A DNA stretch of 64,000 nucleotides from Stappia indica (GTDB lineage Bacteria; Pseudomonadota; Alphaproteobacteria; Rhizobiales; Stappiaceae), in NCBI RefSeq assembly GCF_020177335.1, contig NZ_JAIVMG010000011.1, forward strand, positions 62,001 to 126,000, written 5' to 3'. Under the pieces are notes generated by a model that was not told the origin of the DNA, made no database searches, and saw only the letters and a program-made list of their open reading frames with translations. The position numbers and the translations under genes are program-made. Below are positions 46,552 to 55,205 of this stretch, in pieces (the first letter of the stretch is position 1; each line of letters opens with the position of its first letter).

Positions 46552-47832
46552 ATGGGTTTGATGTTTGGTCTCTGGATGCTGCTGCTGCTCCTGGGCATGA
46601 GCGTGGCGCTGACGCTCGGTGTCGCCTCGATGGTGCAGCTTTGGGCCGATGGCACGCCGATGGTGGTGATGGCCCAGCGGATGACGAAGTCGATTTCCGA
46701 TTCCTTCCCGCTGCTGGCGGTGCCCTTCTTCATCTTCGCCGGCAACCTGATGAACAGTGGCGGGGTGACCGAGCGGATCTTCACCTTCGCCCGGGTGCTG
46801 GTCGGGCATTTTCGCGGCGGTCTCGGCCACGTCAATGTGCTCGCCTCGGTGATCTTTTCCGGCATGTCCGGCTCGGCGCTGGCCGATGCGGGCGGCCTCG
46901 GCAACATGGAAATCAAGGCGATGCGCTCGGCCGGCTATGACGCGGGCTTTTCCGGCGCGGTCACCGTCGCCTCCTGTGTGATCGGACCGATGATCCCACC
47001 CTCGATCCCGATGGTGCTCTACGGGGTGCTCGCCGATGTGTCGATCGGCCGGCTGTTTCTCGGCGGTGTGGTGCCGGGTCTGCTGACGGCAGGCGCGCTG
47101 ATGGCGATGATCGCCTTCATCTCGAAGAAGCGCGACTATCCGCGCGATCCGGTGCCGACGCTCGGGGAGGTCGGGCGGGCCTTCAAGCGGGCGCTGTTGC
47201 CGATCATCACCCCGGGGATCATCATCGCCGGTATCGCCTTCGGCTTCTTCTCGCCGACCGAGGCGGCGGTGGTCGCCTCGCTCTACGCGCTGGTGCTGTC
47301 GATGGGCGTTTATCGGGAAATGACCTGGCGGGACCTGCAACGGGTGGTGCTGGAGACGGTGCGGATGACGGCGATGGTCTGTCTGATCGTTGCCACCGCC
47401 AGCGTGTTTGCCTGGATCCTCGCCGCCAATCAGGCGCCGATGCGGCTTGCCGGCTGGCTGCTGACCCTGTCGAAGGATCCGCTGGTGCTGCTGCTTGTCA
47501 TCAACGCCGCGATCCTGATCGCCGGCTTTTTCATCGAGGGGCTGGCGATCATGATCCTGGTGGTGCCGGCGCTGGCGCCGACCCTGTTGGCGGCGGGCAT
47601 CGACCCGGTGCATTTCGGTGTCGTCTTCATCTTCAACCTGATGATCGGGCTGATGACGCCGCCGATGGGGGTGGGGCTGTTCGTGGTCTCCGGCGTGTCG
47701 GGCATCCGGCTGGAAACGCTTGCCCGCGCCTCGGTTCCCTTCCTGCTGCCGCTGGCGGCGGTGCTGCTGTTGCTGATGTTCGTGCCGCAGCTCGTCACCT
47801 GGCTGCCGGACATGGTCCTCGGTCCGCAATAG
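46552..47832 (+). CDS. TRAP transporter large permease (DctM)
   Basis: Large membrane subunit of 426 residues with about 12 helices. Typical segments are FPLLAVPFFIFAGNLMNSGG, GMSGSALADAGGLGNMEIKAM, IGPMIPPSIPMVLYGVLADV and FSPTEAAVVASLYALVL. It ends the plus-strand catabolic region and is followed by a stable hairpin. Confidence 0.96.
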   Translation: MGLMFGLWMLLLLLGMSVALTLGVASMVQLWADGTPMVVMAQRMTKSISDSFPLLAVPFFIFAGNLMNSGGVTERIFTFARVLVGHFRGGLGHVNVLASVIFSGMSGSALADAGGLGNMEIKAMRSAGYDAGFSGAVTVASCVIGPMIPPSIPMVLYGVLADVSIGRLFLGGVVPGLLTAGALMAMIAFISKKRDYPRDPVPTLGEVGRAFKRALLPIITPGIIIAGIAFGFFSPTEAAVVASLYALVLSMGVYREMTWRDLQRVVLETVRMTAMVCLIVATASVFAWILAANQAPMRLAGWLLTLSKDPLVLLLVINAAILIAGFFIEGLAIMILVVPALAPTLLAAGIDPVHFGVVFIFNLMIGLMTPPMGVGLFVVSGVSGIRLETLARASVPFLLPLAAVLLLLMFVPQLVTWLPDMVLGPQ

Positions 47833-47849
47833 ACCGCAGCCCATCGGGT

Positions 47850-47882
47850 CCCGCGTCCCGCAATCGGGGCGTGGGGCGCGGG
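47850..47882 (+). terminator. Candidate 3'-end hairpin of the sugar locus
   Basis: A 12-bp stem with two G-T pairs (47850-47861 with 47871-47882) closes a nine-base loop, 17 bases after the dctM stop. There is no T-run, so it may be an RNA-stabilising end or a Rho-associated terminator. The remaining bases to 48101 hold nothing I can support as a gene. Confidence 0.5.
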
Positions 47883-48101
47883 TGTGCGAATCGCGCGCAG
47901 AAATTACAGCAGGCAAGCGCGGCGCATGAGCGTCGCCCAAGGCGCTGCCCAATCGTCGTTTGCATCGGCGATAGCCGATGGCATCCCGAAACGGCGCACG
48001 AGGTGGCCCCATTCGGGGAAACTTTCCTGATTTTCGGAGAGGTCAGTCAGAAGCACTTCGGTTCGTTCATCGCCGTCTGATCGGCTGGACTTCGAAGTGA
48101 T

Positions 48102-48176
48102 TGGAGCGGGCGATGAGATTCGAACTCACGACCCCAACCTTGGCAAGGTTGTGCTCTACCCCTGAGCTACGCCCGC
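48102..48176 (-). tRNA. tRNA-Gly (anticodon GCC)
   Basis: The reverse complement folds as a full cloverleaf of 75 bases: acceptor GCGGGCG/CGCCCGC, D arm GCTC/GAGC, anticodon loop TTGCCAA with anticodon GCC, T arm GTGAG/CTCAT with TTCGAAT. Discriminator T and CCA are encoded. No mobile element uses it as an attachment site here. Confidence 0.97.
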
Positions 48177-48496
48177 ATCCATGTTGGCCGCCGGTCGAGG
48201 CCGGCGCCTGAGGTGATGTGTATATGAACCAAGCCGATTGGGATTGCAACAGTGTTTTTTCATCTGATGACACTGAGCCGCAAACTGTGGATGAGCAGTG
48301 GATTACGAGGTTGGAAGTGGCCGGAATTCAAGGATTTTCGACGTCCTTCCGGGTGCCGGCTTGTGCCGGGTGGGTGGCATCGGATACACCGGCAAATGGC
48401 GGATTTTTCCCATTTTGAAGCGCCGGTCGAAGCGCCGGAGCACCTGTCGCGGCCGGCAGGGAAATGGGTGCGAAAGCGCAAGGGGAGAGCTTTCAG
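48177..48496. other. Intergenic region upstream of tRNA-Gly and the ybaK-like gene
   Basis: This 320-base gap is less GC-rich than its neighbours. Short open frames occur but none has a convincing ribosome site plus recognisable protein. It should hold the divergent promoters for the tRNA and the ybaK-like gene. Confidence 0.55.
48219..48249 (-). promoter_or_regulatory. Candidate tRNA-Gly promoter
   Basis: On the minus strand, TTGCAA (48244-48249) is followed after 19 bases by TATACA (48219-48224). This places the start of transcription a few tens of bases before the tRNA. The spacer is slightly long. Confidence 0.4.
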
Positions 48497-49018
48497 ATGG
48501 CAGCGACGCGGGCGGATCTTTTCACCTTCCTCAAGGATCTGGGGATCGAGGTGACCACCGAGGACCATCCGGCGGTCTTCACCGTTTCGGAGTCGGTCGG
48601 AGTGCACGATCGGATCCCCGGGGGGCATACGAAAAACCTGTTCCTGAAGGACAAGAAGGGACGTCTGTTCCTGGTCGTGGCGCTGCATGACGCGGTGATC
48701 GACCTGAAGACGATCCACCAGAAGATCGGCGCCCAGGGGCGCGTGTCCTTCGGCAAGGGCGATCTTCTCGAAGAGGTGCTTGGCGTTCAGCCCGGATCGG
48801 TGACACCCTTCGCCCTGATCAACGACCGGGAAGCGCAACGGGTGACGCCGATCCTCGATGCGGCGATGATGCAGGTCGATCCGCTGAATTTTCATCCTCT
48901 GGAAAACACCGCGACCACCACCGTCGGGCGGGACGACCTGCTGCGTTTCGTGCAAGGGTGCGGTCATGAGCCGAAGGTGATCGCGGTCAGCGAGGAGAAC
49001 GCACGGCAAGAGGCCTGA
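48497..49018 (+). CDS. YbaK/ProX-like prolyl-tRNA deacylase domain protein
   Basis: Free-standing editing enzyme of 173 residues that clears mischarged tRNA, typically Ala-tRNA(Pro). The YbaK fold is seen in HPAVFTVSESVGVHDRIPGG, HTKNLFLKDKKGRLFLVVAL and SFGKGDLLEEVLGVQPGSVT. The lysine in the HTKNLFLKDKK segment is a key residue of the family. ATG 48497 has GGGGAGAG upstream. Confidence 0.93.
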   Translation: MAATRADLFTFLKDLGIEVTTEDHPAVFTVSESVGVHDRIPGGHTKNLFLKDKKGRLFLVVALHDAVIDLKTIHQKIGAQGRVSFGKGDLLEEVLGVQPGSVTPFALINDREAQRVTPILDAAMMQVDPLNFHPLENTATTTVGRDDLLRFVQGCGHEPKVIAVSEENARQEA

Positions 49019-49132
49019 GCCGCAGGGCGACAGGTGGTTTGATATTTGCCGGCGAGGTGCCCATGTTAGGGCCAATTGGAATTGGATCGCGCCAGTGGCC
49101 GAGGCCTGCGCGCGTTACTTGGGGATGGTGCG

Positions 49133-50113
49133 ATGAGCAATGACGGGTTTTCGGTCGGTGGCAGCTTTGGCGGCGCGTTCGGCGGCGGCATGGGCGCCCC
49201 GGCCAATGGTGGGGCGATGGGGGGCAACAGCGCGACACCCCCGACGGCGCTGATCAGCGATGTCACCACCCAGACCTTCATGGCGGAGGTGATTGAAGCT
49301 TCGCGCAGCCAGCCGGTGCTGGTGGACTTCTGGGCGCCGTGGTGCGGTCCGTGCAAGCAGTTGACGCCGATCATTGAAAAGGCGGTGAACGACGCCCGTG
49401 GCGCCGTGCGGCTGGCCAAGATGAACATCGACGACCATCCCGAGGTGGCCGGCCAGCTCGGCATCCAGTCGATCCCGGCGGTGATTGCCTTCAAGGACGG
49501 TCAGCCGGTCGATGGCTTCATGGGTGCGCAGCCGGAAAGCCAGATCAAGGCGTTCATCGAGCGGGTCGCCGGTCCGGTCGGGCCGAGCGATCTGGAGCAG
49601 ATCCTCACCGAGGCCGATGCCGCGCGCGAGGCCGGCGATCTCGCCCGTGCCGCCCAGCTTTATGGCGGCGCTCTGTCGCTGGAGCCGGAAAACGCGCAGG
49701 CGCTCAGCGGATTGGCTCAGTGCCATGTGGCGCTGGAGGATCTGGAGAAGGCCCGCGCCGTTCTCGACATGGTGCCGGAAGCTGCGGCCGGGGACCCGGC
49801 GGTGGCGGCGGCCCGCGCGGCGCTTGACCTGGCCGAACAGGCCGGCGCGCTGGGCGATCTTGCCGAGCTTCAGGCGCGGATCGATGTGGATCCGGCGGAC
49901 CATCAGGCCCGCTTCGACCTGGCGGTGGCGCTGGGATCGGGCGCGGACAAGGTCGCTGCCGTCGATCATCTGATCGAGATCGTTCGTCGTGACCGGGAAT
50001 GGAACGAGGATGGCGCGCGCAAGCAGCTGCTGCAGTTCTTCGAGGCCTGGGGCGCGAAGGACGCGGCGACCAAGCACGGCCGGCGCCGGTTGTCGTCCGT
50101 TCTGTTCTCGTGA
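49133..50113 (+). CDS. Thioredoxin/TPR co-chaperone YbbN family
   Basis: Protein of 326 residues. A glycine-rich N-terminus (about 1-35) precedes a thioredoxin domain with VDFWAPWCGPCKQLTP (CGPC) and the cis-proline in IQSIPAVIAF. The C-terminal half (about 150-310) has TPR-like helices typical of YbbN/CnoX co-chaperones. ATG 49133 has GGGGA upstream. It stands first in a likely operon with the LON-domain and Trm112-like genes. Confidence 0.92.
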   Translation: MSNDGFSVGGSFGGAFGGGMGAPANGGAMGGNSATPPTALISDVTTQTFMAEVIEASRSQPVLVDFWAPWCGPCKQLTPIIEKAVNDARGAVRLAKMNIDDHPEVAGQLGIQSIPAVIAFKDGQPVDGFMGAQPESQIKAFIERVAGPVGPSDLEQILTEADAAREAGDLARAAQLYGGALSLEPENAQALSGLAQCHVALEDLEKARAVLDMVPEAAAGDPAVAAARAALDLAEQAGALGDLAELQARIDVDPADHQARFDLAVALGSGADKVAAVDHLIEIVRRDREWNEDGARKQLLQFFEAWGAKDAATKHGRRRLSSVLFS

Positions 50114-50203
50114 GCGTATGATCTTCCAGGACGGGGTCTCCGGGCTGCCTTGAGCAGCCCGGAAGGCCGATCCGGAACACGCAACGCATCAGGGGACACC
50201 GGA

Positions 50204-50887
50204 ATGCACGCGGGAAATGCCATCTACTCCGAGCCGGCCGATCTGCCACGGTCCGTGCCGCTGTTCCCGTTATCCGGGGCCTTGCTGCTGCCGCAGACGC
50301 AGATGCCGCTGAACATTTTCGAGCCGCGCTATGTGGCGATGATCGATGCGGCGCTGCAGGGCGACCGGCTGATCGGCATCATCCAGCCCGACCACACGGT
50401 GCCGGGCGCCGAACAGGCGGAGGTGCCGCCCTTGATGCGGGTCGGCTGCGTCGGTCGGATCATCGCCTATCAGGAAACCGGCGACGGGCGCTATCTCGTC
50501 ACCCTCAACGGCATTGCCCGCTTCACCCTCGTGGAGGAGCTGGACAGCGTGACGCCGTTCCGCATCGGTGTGATCTCGGCGGAGGATTTCGCCGATGATT
50601 TTCGCGCCGGTTTCGGCGAGGAAACCGTCGACCGTGAGGGCTTGATCAAGACCCTGAAGGACTATCTGGAGGCCAACAGCCTGGAGGCCGACTGGGACAG
50701 CATCGAGCGGGCCTCGACCGAGGTGCTGGTCAACGCGCTGGCGATGATGAGCCCATACGGTCCGGCGGAAAAGCAGGCACTGCTGGAGGCGCCGGATCTG
50801 CGCACCCGCGCCGACACGCTGGTGGCGCTGACCGAGGTGGAACTTGCCCGGCAGGGCGGCGGCGACGATGGTGTGACCCTGCAATGA
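50204..50887 (+). CDS. LON substrate-binding domain protein
   Basis: Protein of 227 residues consisting of the Lon N-terminal (PUA-like) domain only: SVPLFPLSGALLLPQTQMPL, IFEPRYVAMIDAAL and a helical C-terminal half. It lacks the AAA and protease domains of Lon. Such proteins are common in alphaproteobacteria next to YbbN and Trm112; the role is unproven. ATG 50204 has AGGGGA upstream. Confidence 0.9.
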   Translation: MHAGNAIYSEPADLPRSVPLFPLSGALLLPQTQMPLNIFEPRYVAMIDAALQGDRLIGIIQPDHTVPGAEQAEVPPLMRVGCVGRIIAYQETGDGRYLVTLNGIARFTLVEELDSVTPFRIGVISAEDFADDFRAGFGEETVDREGLIKTLKDYLEANSLEADWDSIERASTEVLVNALAMMSPYGPAEKQALLEAPDLRTRADTLVALTEVELARQGGGDDGVTLQ

Positions 50888-50961
50888 GGCCGGCCTGCCC
50901 TTGCTGATGGGACGGCGCTTCGGCGCCGCCTCAAGGATCGTGCGACAATCGGAGATACATC

Positions 50962-51171
50962 ATGGCCGCTGACGCCAGGCATGAGCTGGACCGCAAGCTT
51001 CTGGAGCTTCTGGTCTGTCCCGTGACCAAGACCACGCTGGAATATGACGCCGACGCGCAGGAGCTGATCTCCCGTGCGGCGAAGCTCGCCTATCCGATCC
51101 GCGACGGCATTCCGATCATGCTGCCGGACGAGGCGCGGGTGCTGGACGAGGATGGGCCGCCGGCCACCTGA
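50962..51171 (+). CDS. Trm112-like protein
   Basis: Small protein of 69 residues. [20 protein letters not shown] and [18 protein letters not shown] are the family signature. Only one cysteine is present, so the zinc knuckle of eukaryotic Trm112 is incomplete, as is usual in bacteria. Eukaryotic Trm112 activates methyltransferases; the bacterial role is unclear. Its last codons lie within a terminator stem. Confidence 0.92.
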   Translation: MAADARHELDRKLLELLVCPVTKTTLEYDADAQELISRAAKLAYPIRDGIPIMLPDEARVLDEDGPPAT

Positions 51172-51193
51172 AGCGGGGCCGGCGGCGGTTTTT
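51156..51193 (+). terminator. Intrinsic terminator overlapping the Trm112-like gene end
   Basis: GCCGCCGGCC (51156-51165) pairs with GGCCGGCGGC (51177-51186) around an 11-base loop, then GGTTTTT. The 5' arm lies inside the last codons of the Trm112-like gene. Confidence 0.8.
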
Positions 51194-51212
51194 CTCGGGC
51201 TTAAGGCCGGTA

Positions 51213-52322
51213 TCAGGCGCTGAGCGCGTTCAGCTCGGCGATGATCGCATCGCCCATCTGGGCGGTGGAGATCGTCGCGTCGCCGGCTTCGGCGATGTCG
51301 GCGGTGCGCAGGCCCTTGTCGAGGGTGGCCGCAATCGCCTTCTCCAGCAGATCGGCCTCCGTGATCAGGTCGCAGGAATAGCGCAGCGCCATGGCGAAGC
51401 TGGCGATCATGGCGATCGGGTTGGCCTTGCCCTGACCGGCGATGTCCGGAGCGGACCCGTGCACCGGCTCATACATCGCCTTGCGCTTGCCGGTCGCCGG
51501 ATCGGGCGCGCCGAGCGAGGCGGAAGGCAGCATGCCGAGCGAGCCGGTCAGCATCGCCGCCACGTCCGACAGCATGTCGCCGAACAGGTTGTCGGTGACG
51601 ATCACGTCGAACTGCTTCGGCCAGCGCACAAGCTGCATGCCGCCAGCATCGGCCAGCATGTGCTCCAGCTCAACATCGGCATAGTCGGCATGGGCCTGGG
51701 TCACGACCTCGTTCCAGAGCACGCCGGACTTCATGACGTTGCGCTTTTCCATCGAGGTGACCTTGCCGCGCCGGGTGCGCGCCAGATCGAAGGCGACGCG
51801 GGCGATGCGGTCGATTTCGTAGGTCTCGTAAACCTGGGTGTCGACGGCCCGCTTCTGGCCGTTGCCGAGATCGGTGATCTCCTTCGGCTCGCCGAAATAG
51901 ACACCGCCGGTCAGCTCGCGCACGATCAGGATGTCGAGGCCTTCGACCACGTCACGCTTCAGCGAGGAGGCGCCGGCCAGCGCCGGGTAGCAGATCGCCG
52001 GGCGCAGGTTGGCGAAGAGCTGCAGATCCTTGCGCAGGCGCAAGAGGCCGGCCTCGGGGCGCACGTCATAGGGAACGCCGTCCCACTTCGGGCCGCCAAC
52101 CGCGCCGAAGATCACCGCGTCGGAGGCCTGAGCCAGGTCCATCGCCGCGTCGGAAATCGCCGCGCCGTGTGCGTCATAGGCCGCACCACCCACCAGATCC
52201 TCTTCGGTCTCGAACTGCGCGGTGCCGCGCGCGTTGAACCAGGCGAGGACCTTCTTCACTTCCTGCATGATTTCCGTGCCGATGCCGTCGCCCGGCAGGA
52301 GGAGGAGCTTGTGGGTGGACAT
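51213..52322 (-). CDS. leuB: 3-isopropylmalate dehydrogenase
   Basis: Leucine biosynthesis enzyme of 369 residues converting 3-isopropylmalate to 2-oxoisocaproate with NAD. Motifs are [20 protein letters not shown], the arginine set in [28 protein letters not shown], the metal-binding [15 protein letters not shown], and the cofactor region [19 protein letters not shown] 52322 has AGAGGAAA upstream; the longer frame to 52496 has no LeuB character. The 216 bases to the next gene hold its promoter. Confidence 0.97.
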   Translation of the reverse strand: MSTHKLLLLPGDGIGTEIMQEVKKVLAWFNARGTAQFETEEDLVGGAAYDAHGAAISDAAMDLAQASDAVIFGAVGGPKWDGVPYDVRPEAGLLRLRKDLQLFANLRPAICYPALAGASSLKRDVVEGLDILIVRELTGGVYFGEPKEITDLGNGQKRAVDTQVYETYEIDRIARVAFDLARTRRGKVTSMEKRNVMKSGVLWNEVVTQAHADYADVELEHMLADAGGMQLVRWPKQFDVIVTDNLFGDMLSDVAAMLTGSLGMLPSASLGAPDPATGKRKAMYEPVHGSAPDIAGQGKANPIAMIASFAMALRYSCDLITEADLLEKAIAATLDKGLRTADIAEAGDATISTAQMGDAIIAELNALSA

Positions 52323-52538
52323 ATGATGCGTTTCCTCTTGAACGTCTGACGATGGGTCGCTCTGCCGGATCGGGAGAGCCGAGGCGGGAAGCGGAGCGTT
52401 GCGCTCCGAAAAAGGGCCGCTCGCCCGGGGCGGCCGGAGCAACCTGGCGTCTGATGGGACGAAGGTTGCTCTAGAACGTTGCGCCGGCCTTGGCAAGCGC
52501 CGGACGGGTGCGAAGGGTCCCGGGCCGGTGCGGTGTCA

Positions 52539-53495
52539 TCACCACGCTTCGCCGGTTCCAACGGTTGCGGCGAGGCTTTCCAGCGCGACATTGCCGCCGC
52601 AGACGAGAACGCCGACCCGTTCGCCGGGCGCGGGCCGGTAGGCGCCGCTCAGCAGCGCGGCAAGCGCGGTCGCCGCGCCCGGTTCGGCGGCGATCTGCGT
52701 CTCGGTCCAGAGCCGGGCCTGGGCCGCAAGGATCGCGTCATCCTCGACCAGCACGCTGTGATCGAGCCGGTCCGCGCAGATCCGGTAGACCAGATCGCCG
52801 CAGCGCCGGGCGCCGAGACTGTCGGCGGCGATGCTCTCCACCGGCACGTCGACCGGCCCGCCGGCGGCGAGCGCGGCATTGAGCGCGGCGGAACCGCTGG
52901 GTTCGACGCCCACCACCTTTATCCGTCCCTGCAGCCAGGTGGCCATGCCGGAGATGAGACCGCCGCCGCCGACGGCGATCAGCACGGTGTCGAGATCAGG
53001 CGTCTGTTCTTCCCATTCGGCGGCGGTGGTGCCCTGGCCGGCGATGGTCGGGGCGGCGTCATAGGCGTGGATGTCGCGAGCGCCGGTTTCGGCCCGGTGA
53101 CGGGCGCAGGCCTCGGCCGCATCGGCATAGCGGGCGCCGCCCACATGCAGCCGGGCGCCATAGGAGCGGATCCGGGCGATCTTCGCTGGCGAGGAGGTTT
53201 CGGGCACGAAGATATCGGCCGGCACACCGAGCGCCCGGGCGGCATAGGCGACGGCGGCGCCATGGTTGCCGCCGGAGGCGGCAGCAACGCCCGCCGCCGG
53301 GATCTCCTGCGACAGCAGCGTGTTGAACGCGCCGCGCACCTTGAAGGAGCCGGAATGCTGGAACAGTTCGAGCTTGAGGGAGACCGAATAGGGTAGCCCG
53401 AAACTGCCGGCGCCGCTCTCCATCACCGGCGTTTGCCGGATCCGCTCGCGCACCCGTTGCCAGGCCGCTTCGATATCCTGCCGATCCACTGTCAT
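52539..53495 (-). CDS. Threonine/serine dehydratase-like PLP enzyme
   Basis: Fold-type II PLP enzyme of 318 residues. The cofactor lysine is in LFQHSGSFKVRGAFN, followed by AAASGGNHGAAVAYAA and the phosphate-binding glycine loop VGGGGLISGMATWL. It has no C-terminal regulatory (ACT) domain, so it resembles catabolic threonine dehydratase or serine racemase. ATG 53495 has AGGAG 12 bases upstream; ATG 53522 adds nine residues and would start 10 bases after the TauE/SafE stop. Exact substrate unknown. Confidence 0.9.
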   Translation of the reverse strand: MTVDRQDIEAAWQRVRERIRQTPVMESGAGSFGLPYSVSLKLELFQHSGSFKVRGAFNTLLSQEIPAAGVAAASGGNHGAAVAYAARALGVPADIFVPETSSPAKIARIRSYGARLHVGGARYADAAEACARHRAETGARDIHAYDAAPTIAGQGTTAAEWEEQTPDLDTVLIAVGGGGLISGMATWLQGRIKVVGVEPSGSAALNAALAAGGPVDVPVESIAADSLGARRCGDLVYRICADRLDHSVLVEDDAILAAQARLWTETQIAAEPGAATALAALLSGAYRPAPGERVGVLVCGGNVALESLAATVGTGEAW

Positions 53496-53532
53496 GTCCG
53501 GTTCGTTCTCCTGTTGCGCCATCAGCGCGATA

Positions 53533-54303
53533 TCATCCGCCGGCCGCGAGCGCCATCGCGCCGCGCCAGACCAGACTTCCGGCCAGTCCCGTCATGAGAA
53601 GGCGAAAGCCGATGCGGAAGCCGTGTTCCGGCATGCGTCCGAGCAGCCGGGTTCCGAGCAAGGTGCCGATGAACCCGGCGGCGATCATCAGAACGATCAG
53701 CCCGGCCCAGGGGGCGAAGGCGAAGCCGAGCAGGCCGAAGACGACGATCTTCAGGACGTGCATCATCAGCGCGGTCATCGCCTGGGTCGCGACGAAGCCG
53801 TGGCGGGTCAGACCGAGCGCGGAGAGGACCGCGCCACCGATGGGGCCGGCGGCGCCGAAGAACATGCTGAGAGTGGTGGCGACGAAGCCGGCTGCGGCCA
53901 TTGCCCGTTTCGGCATGTGGCCGAGGCGCGGACCATGACCCCAGACCATCCACAGAAGGAACAGCCCGAGACCGATCCGCAGCACCGGCGCCGGCAGGGT
54001 GATGGCGATCGAGCCGCCGAGCAGGGCGCCGGCCAGCCCGCCCAGCGCGAACCACAGGGCGGCGGGCCAGTTGACATGACGGCGCAGGACAAGCGCCCGG
54101 CCGGCGTTGGAACCCAGCTGCACCACCCCATGGACCGGCACCAGCGCGGGTACCGGCAGCACCTGCGCCATCACCGCGATCAGGGTGATGCCGCCACCAA
54201 GGCCGAGAGCGGCGGACAGCGCCGAGGTCAGCAGGCTGATGGCGATCAGCAAGAGGGCAACGGCCGGCGCCATGTCCGGCGGCAGCCAGGCGGCCAGGCT
54301 CAT
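53533..54303 (-). CDS. TauE/SafE family permease
   Basis: Membrane protein of 256 residues with seven to eight helices. The repeated family motif is visible as ALSAALGLGGGITLIAVM in the first half and TLSMFFGAAGPIGGAVLSAL in the second. Members export sulfonates, sulfite or sulfoacetate. Nothing in the context fixes the substrate. Its start overlaps the AlbA_2 protein's stop by four bases. Confidence 0.92.
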   Translation of the reverse strand: MSLAAWLPPDMAPAVALLLIAISLLTSALSAALGLGGGITLIAVMAQVLPVPALVPVHGVVQLGSNAGRALVLRRHVNWPAALWFALGGLAGALLGGSIAITLPAPVLRIGLGLFLLWMVWGHGPRLGHMPKRAMAAAGFVATTLSMFFGAAGPIGGAVLSALGLTRHGFVATQAMTALMMHVLKIVVFGLLGFAFAPWAGLIVLMIAAGFIGTLLGTRLLGRMPEHGFRIGFRLLMTGLAGSLVWRGAMALAAGG

Positions 54304-55094
54304 GTCCAGCGGGTCCGGGCGTAGTCCATGGCCTCGCGCAGATCGAGCTTGCGGGTGGAGTTGCCGCTGCGGACATAGAAATGCAGTTTGCCGCCCTCGC
54401 TCAGATAGACCGCGCGCGGCGCCGGCTGGACCAGCACCATGCACACATCCTTGCCGTCGATGACGGTGAAGGTGGTCTGGATCGCCGGGCAGAGGTCGCC
54501 GCCGAGAAAGCGGGTGACAATGTCGTTGACGGTGCGTTCGAAACCGTCCCGGTTGGGATGGCGCAAGGTGGCGTAGTCGGCCTCAAGCCCGAGCACCGTG
54601 CCATCGTCGGCCACGCCGATCAGCAGCCGGCCGCCATGGGCATTGAAGAAGCCGGCGATGGTCTTGGCAATGACCGTCTCCAGCCCCTTGTTGATGTTCC
54701 GTTCCTTCAGGTCCCAGCGCATGGTCGACTTGAATTCCACCTCGGCGGTTTCGCCGCCGCTGATGAACTCGGGAATCTGTTCGCCATGGGCGGCGCTGAG
54801 AAAGCGCAGACGGCGCGAGGTTTCGAGGTAGGAACGGGTGAAGAGGCCAAAGCCGAGGCCGACGAGCCCGCCGACCGCGGCGAAGGCGAGCACCATGTGC
54901 AGGTGCCGGGGGACCACCAGCAACAGCAGCCGGTCAGTGAGAAAGTCCCCCAGAGAGGGGACATTCGGCTGGATCGCCCGGTATTCCAGCCAGACGATGG
55001 TCAGCACCGCCGGATGCAGCAGAACGATGCCGATCAGCGCGCCGGCAAGCACGTAGACGACGAGAAGAGACAGGCGTGAACTTAGGAGAGCCAT
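54300..55094 (-). CDS. Membrane protein with AlbA_2 (Schlafen-type) domain
   Basis: Protein of 264 residues. Two membrane helices (about 8-36 and 62-86) are followed by a cytoplasmic AlbA_2 domain: ETAEVEFKSTMRWDLKERN, LETVIAKTIAGFFNAHGG and RLLIGVADDGTVLGLEADYA. AlbA_2 domains occur in ATP-dependent or nucleic-acid-binding proteins and in some defence systems. No partner of a defence system is adjacent; it is coupled to the TauE/SafE gene. Function unknown. Confidence 0.87.
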   Translation of the reverse strand: MALLSSRLSLLVVYVLAGALIGIVLLHPAVLTIVWLEYRAIQPNVPSLGDFLTDRLLLLVVPRHLHMVLAFAAVGGLVGLGFGLFTRSYLETSRRLRFLSAAHGEQIPEFISGGETAEVEFKSTMRWDLKERNINKGLETVIAKTIAGFFNAHGGRLLIGVADDGTVLGLEADYATLRHPNRDGFERTVNDIVTRFLGGDLCPAIQTTFTVIDGKDVCMVLVQPAPRAVYLSEGGKLHFYVRSGNSTRKLDLREAMDYARTRWT

Positions 55095-55205
55095 GAACCG
55101 CTCTTGGATGATGGGTGGGCAATGGAAACCGCCTGCCCGTCCGTGTCAAGGCATCGGACCGGGGAGAGGGTGTTCCCGTTTCCCCGATCCGCTTCGGTTC
55201 TGGCC

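Noticed and set aside
48089-48098. Palindrome ACTTCGAAGT just downstream of tRNA-Gly
   Set aside because: Only 10 bp and without a T-run; could be chance, so not called a terminator.
48102-48176. tRNA-Gly as an attachment site for an integrated element
   Set aside because: No integrase, no duplicated tRNA 3' end and no phage-like genes were seen nearby; the catabolic region has ordinary base composition.
48067-48273. 68-codon minus-strand frame
   Set aside because: It reads straight through tRNA-Gly; the residues RSSGVEHNLAKVGVVSSNLI are the translated tRNA.
48218-48418. 66-codon plus-strand frame upstream of the ybaK-like gene
   Set aside because: No ribosome site and no recognisable fold; the region more likely holds promoters.
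54300-55094. Component of an antiphage defence island
   Set aside because: AlbA_2 domain noted, but neighbours are a permease and metabolic genes, with no nuclease, helicase or toxin nearby.
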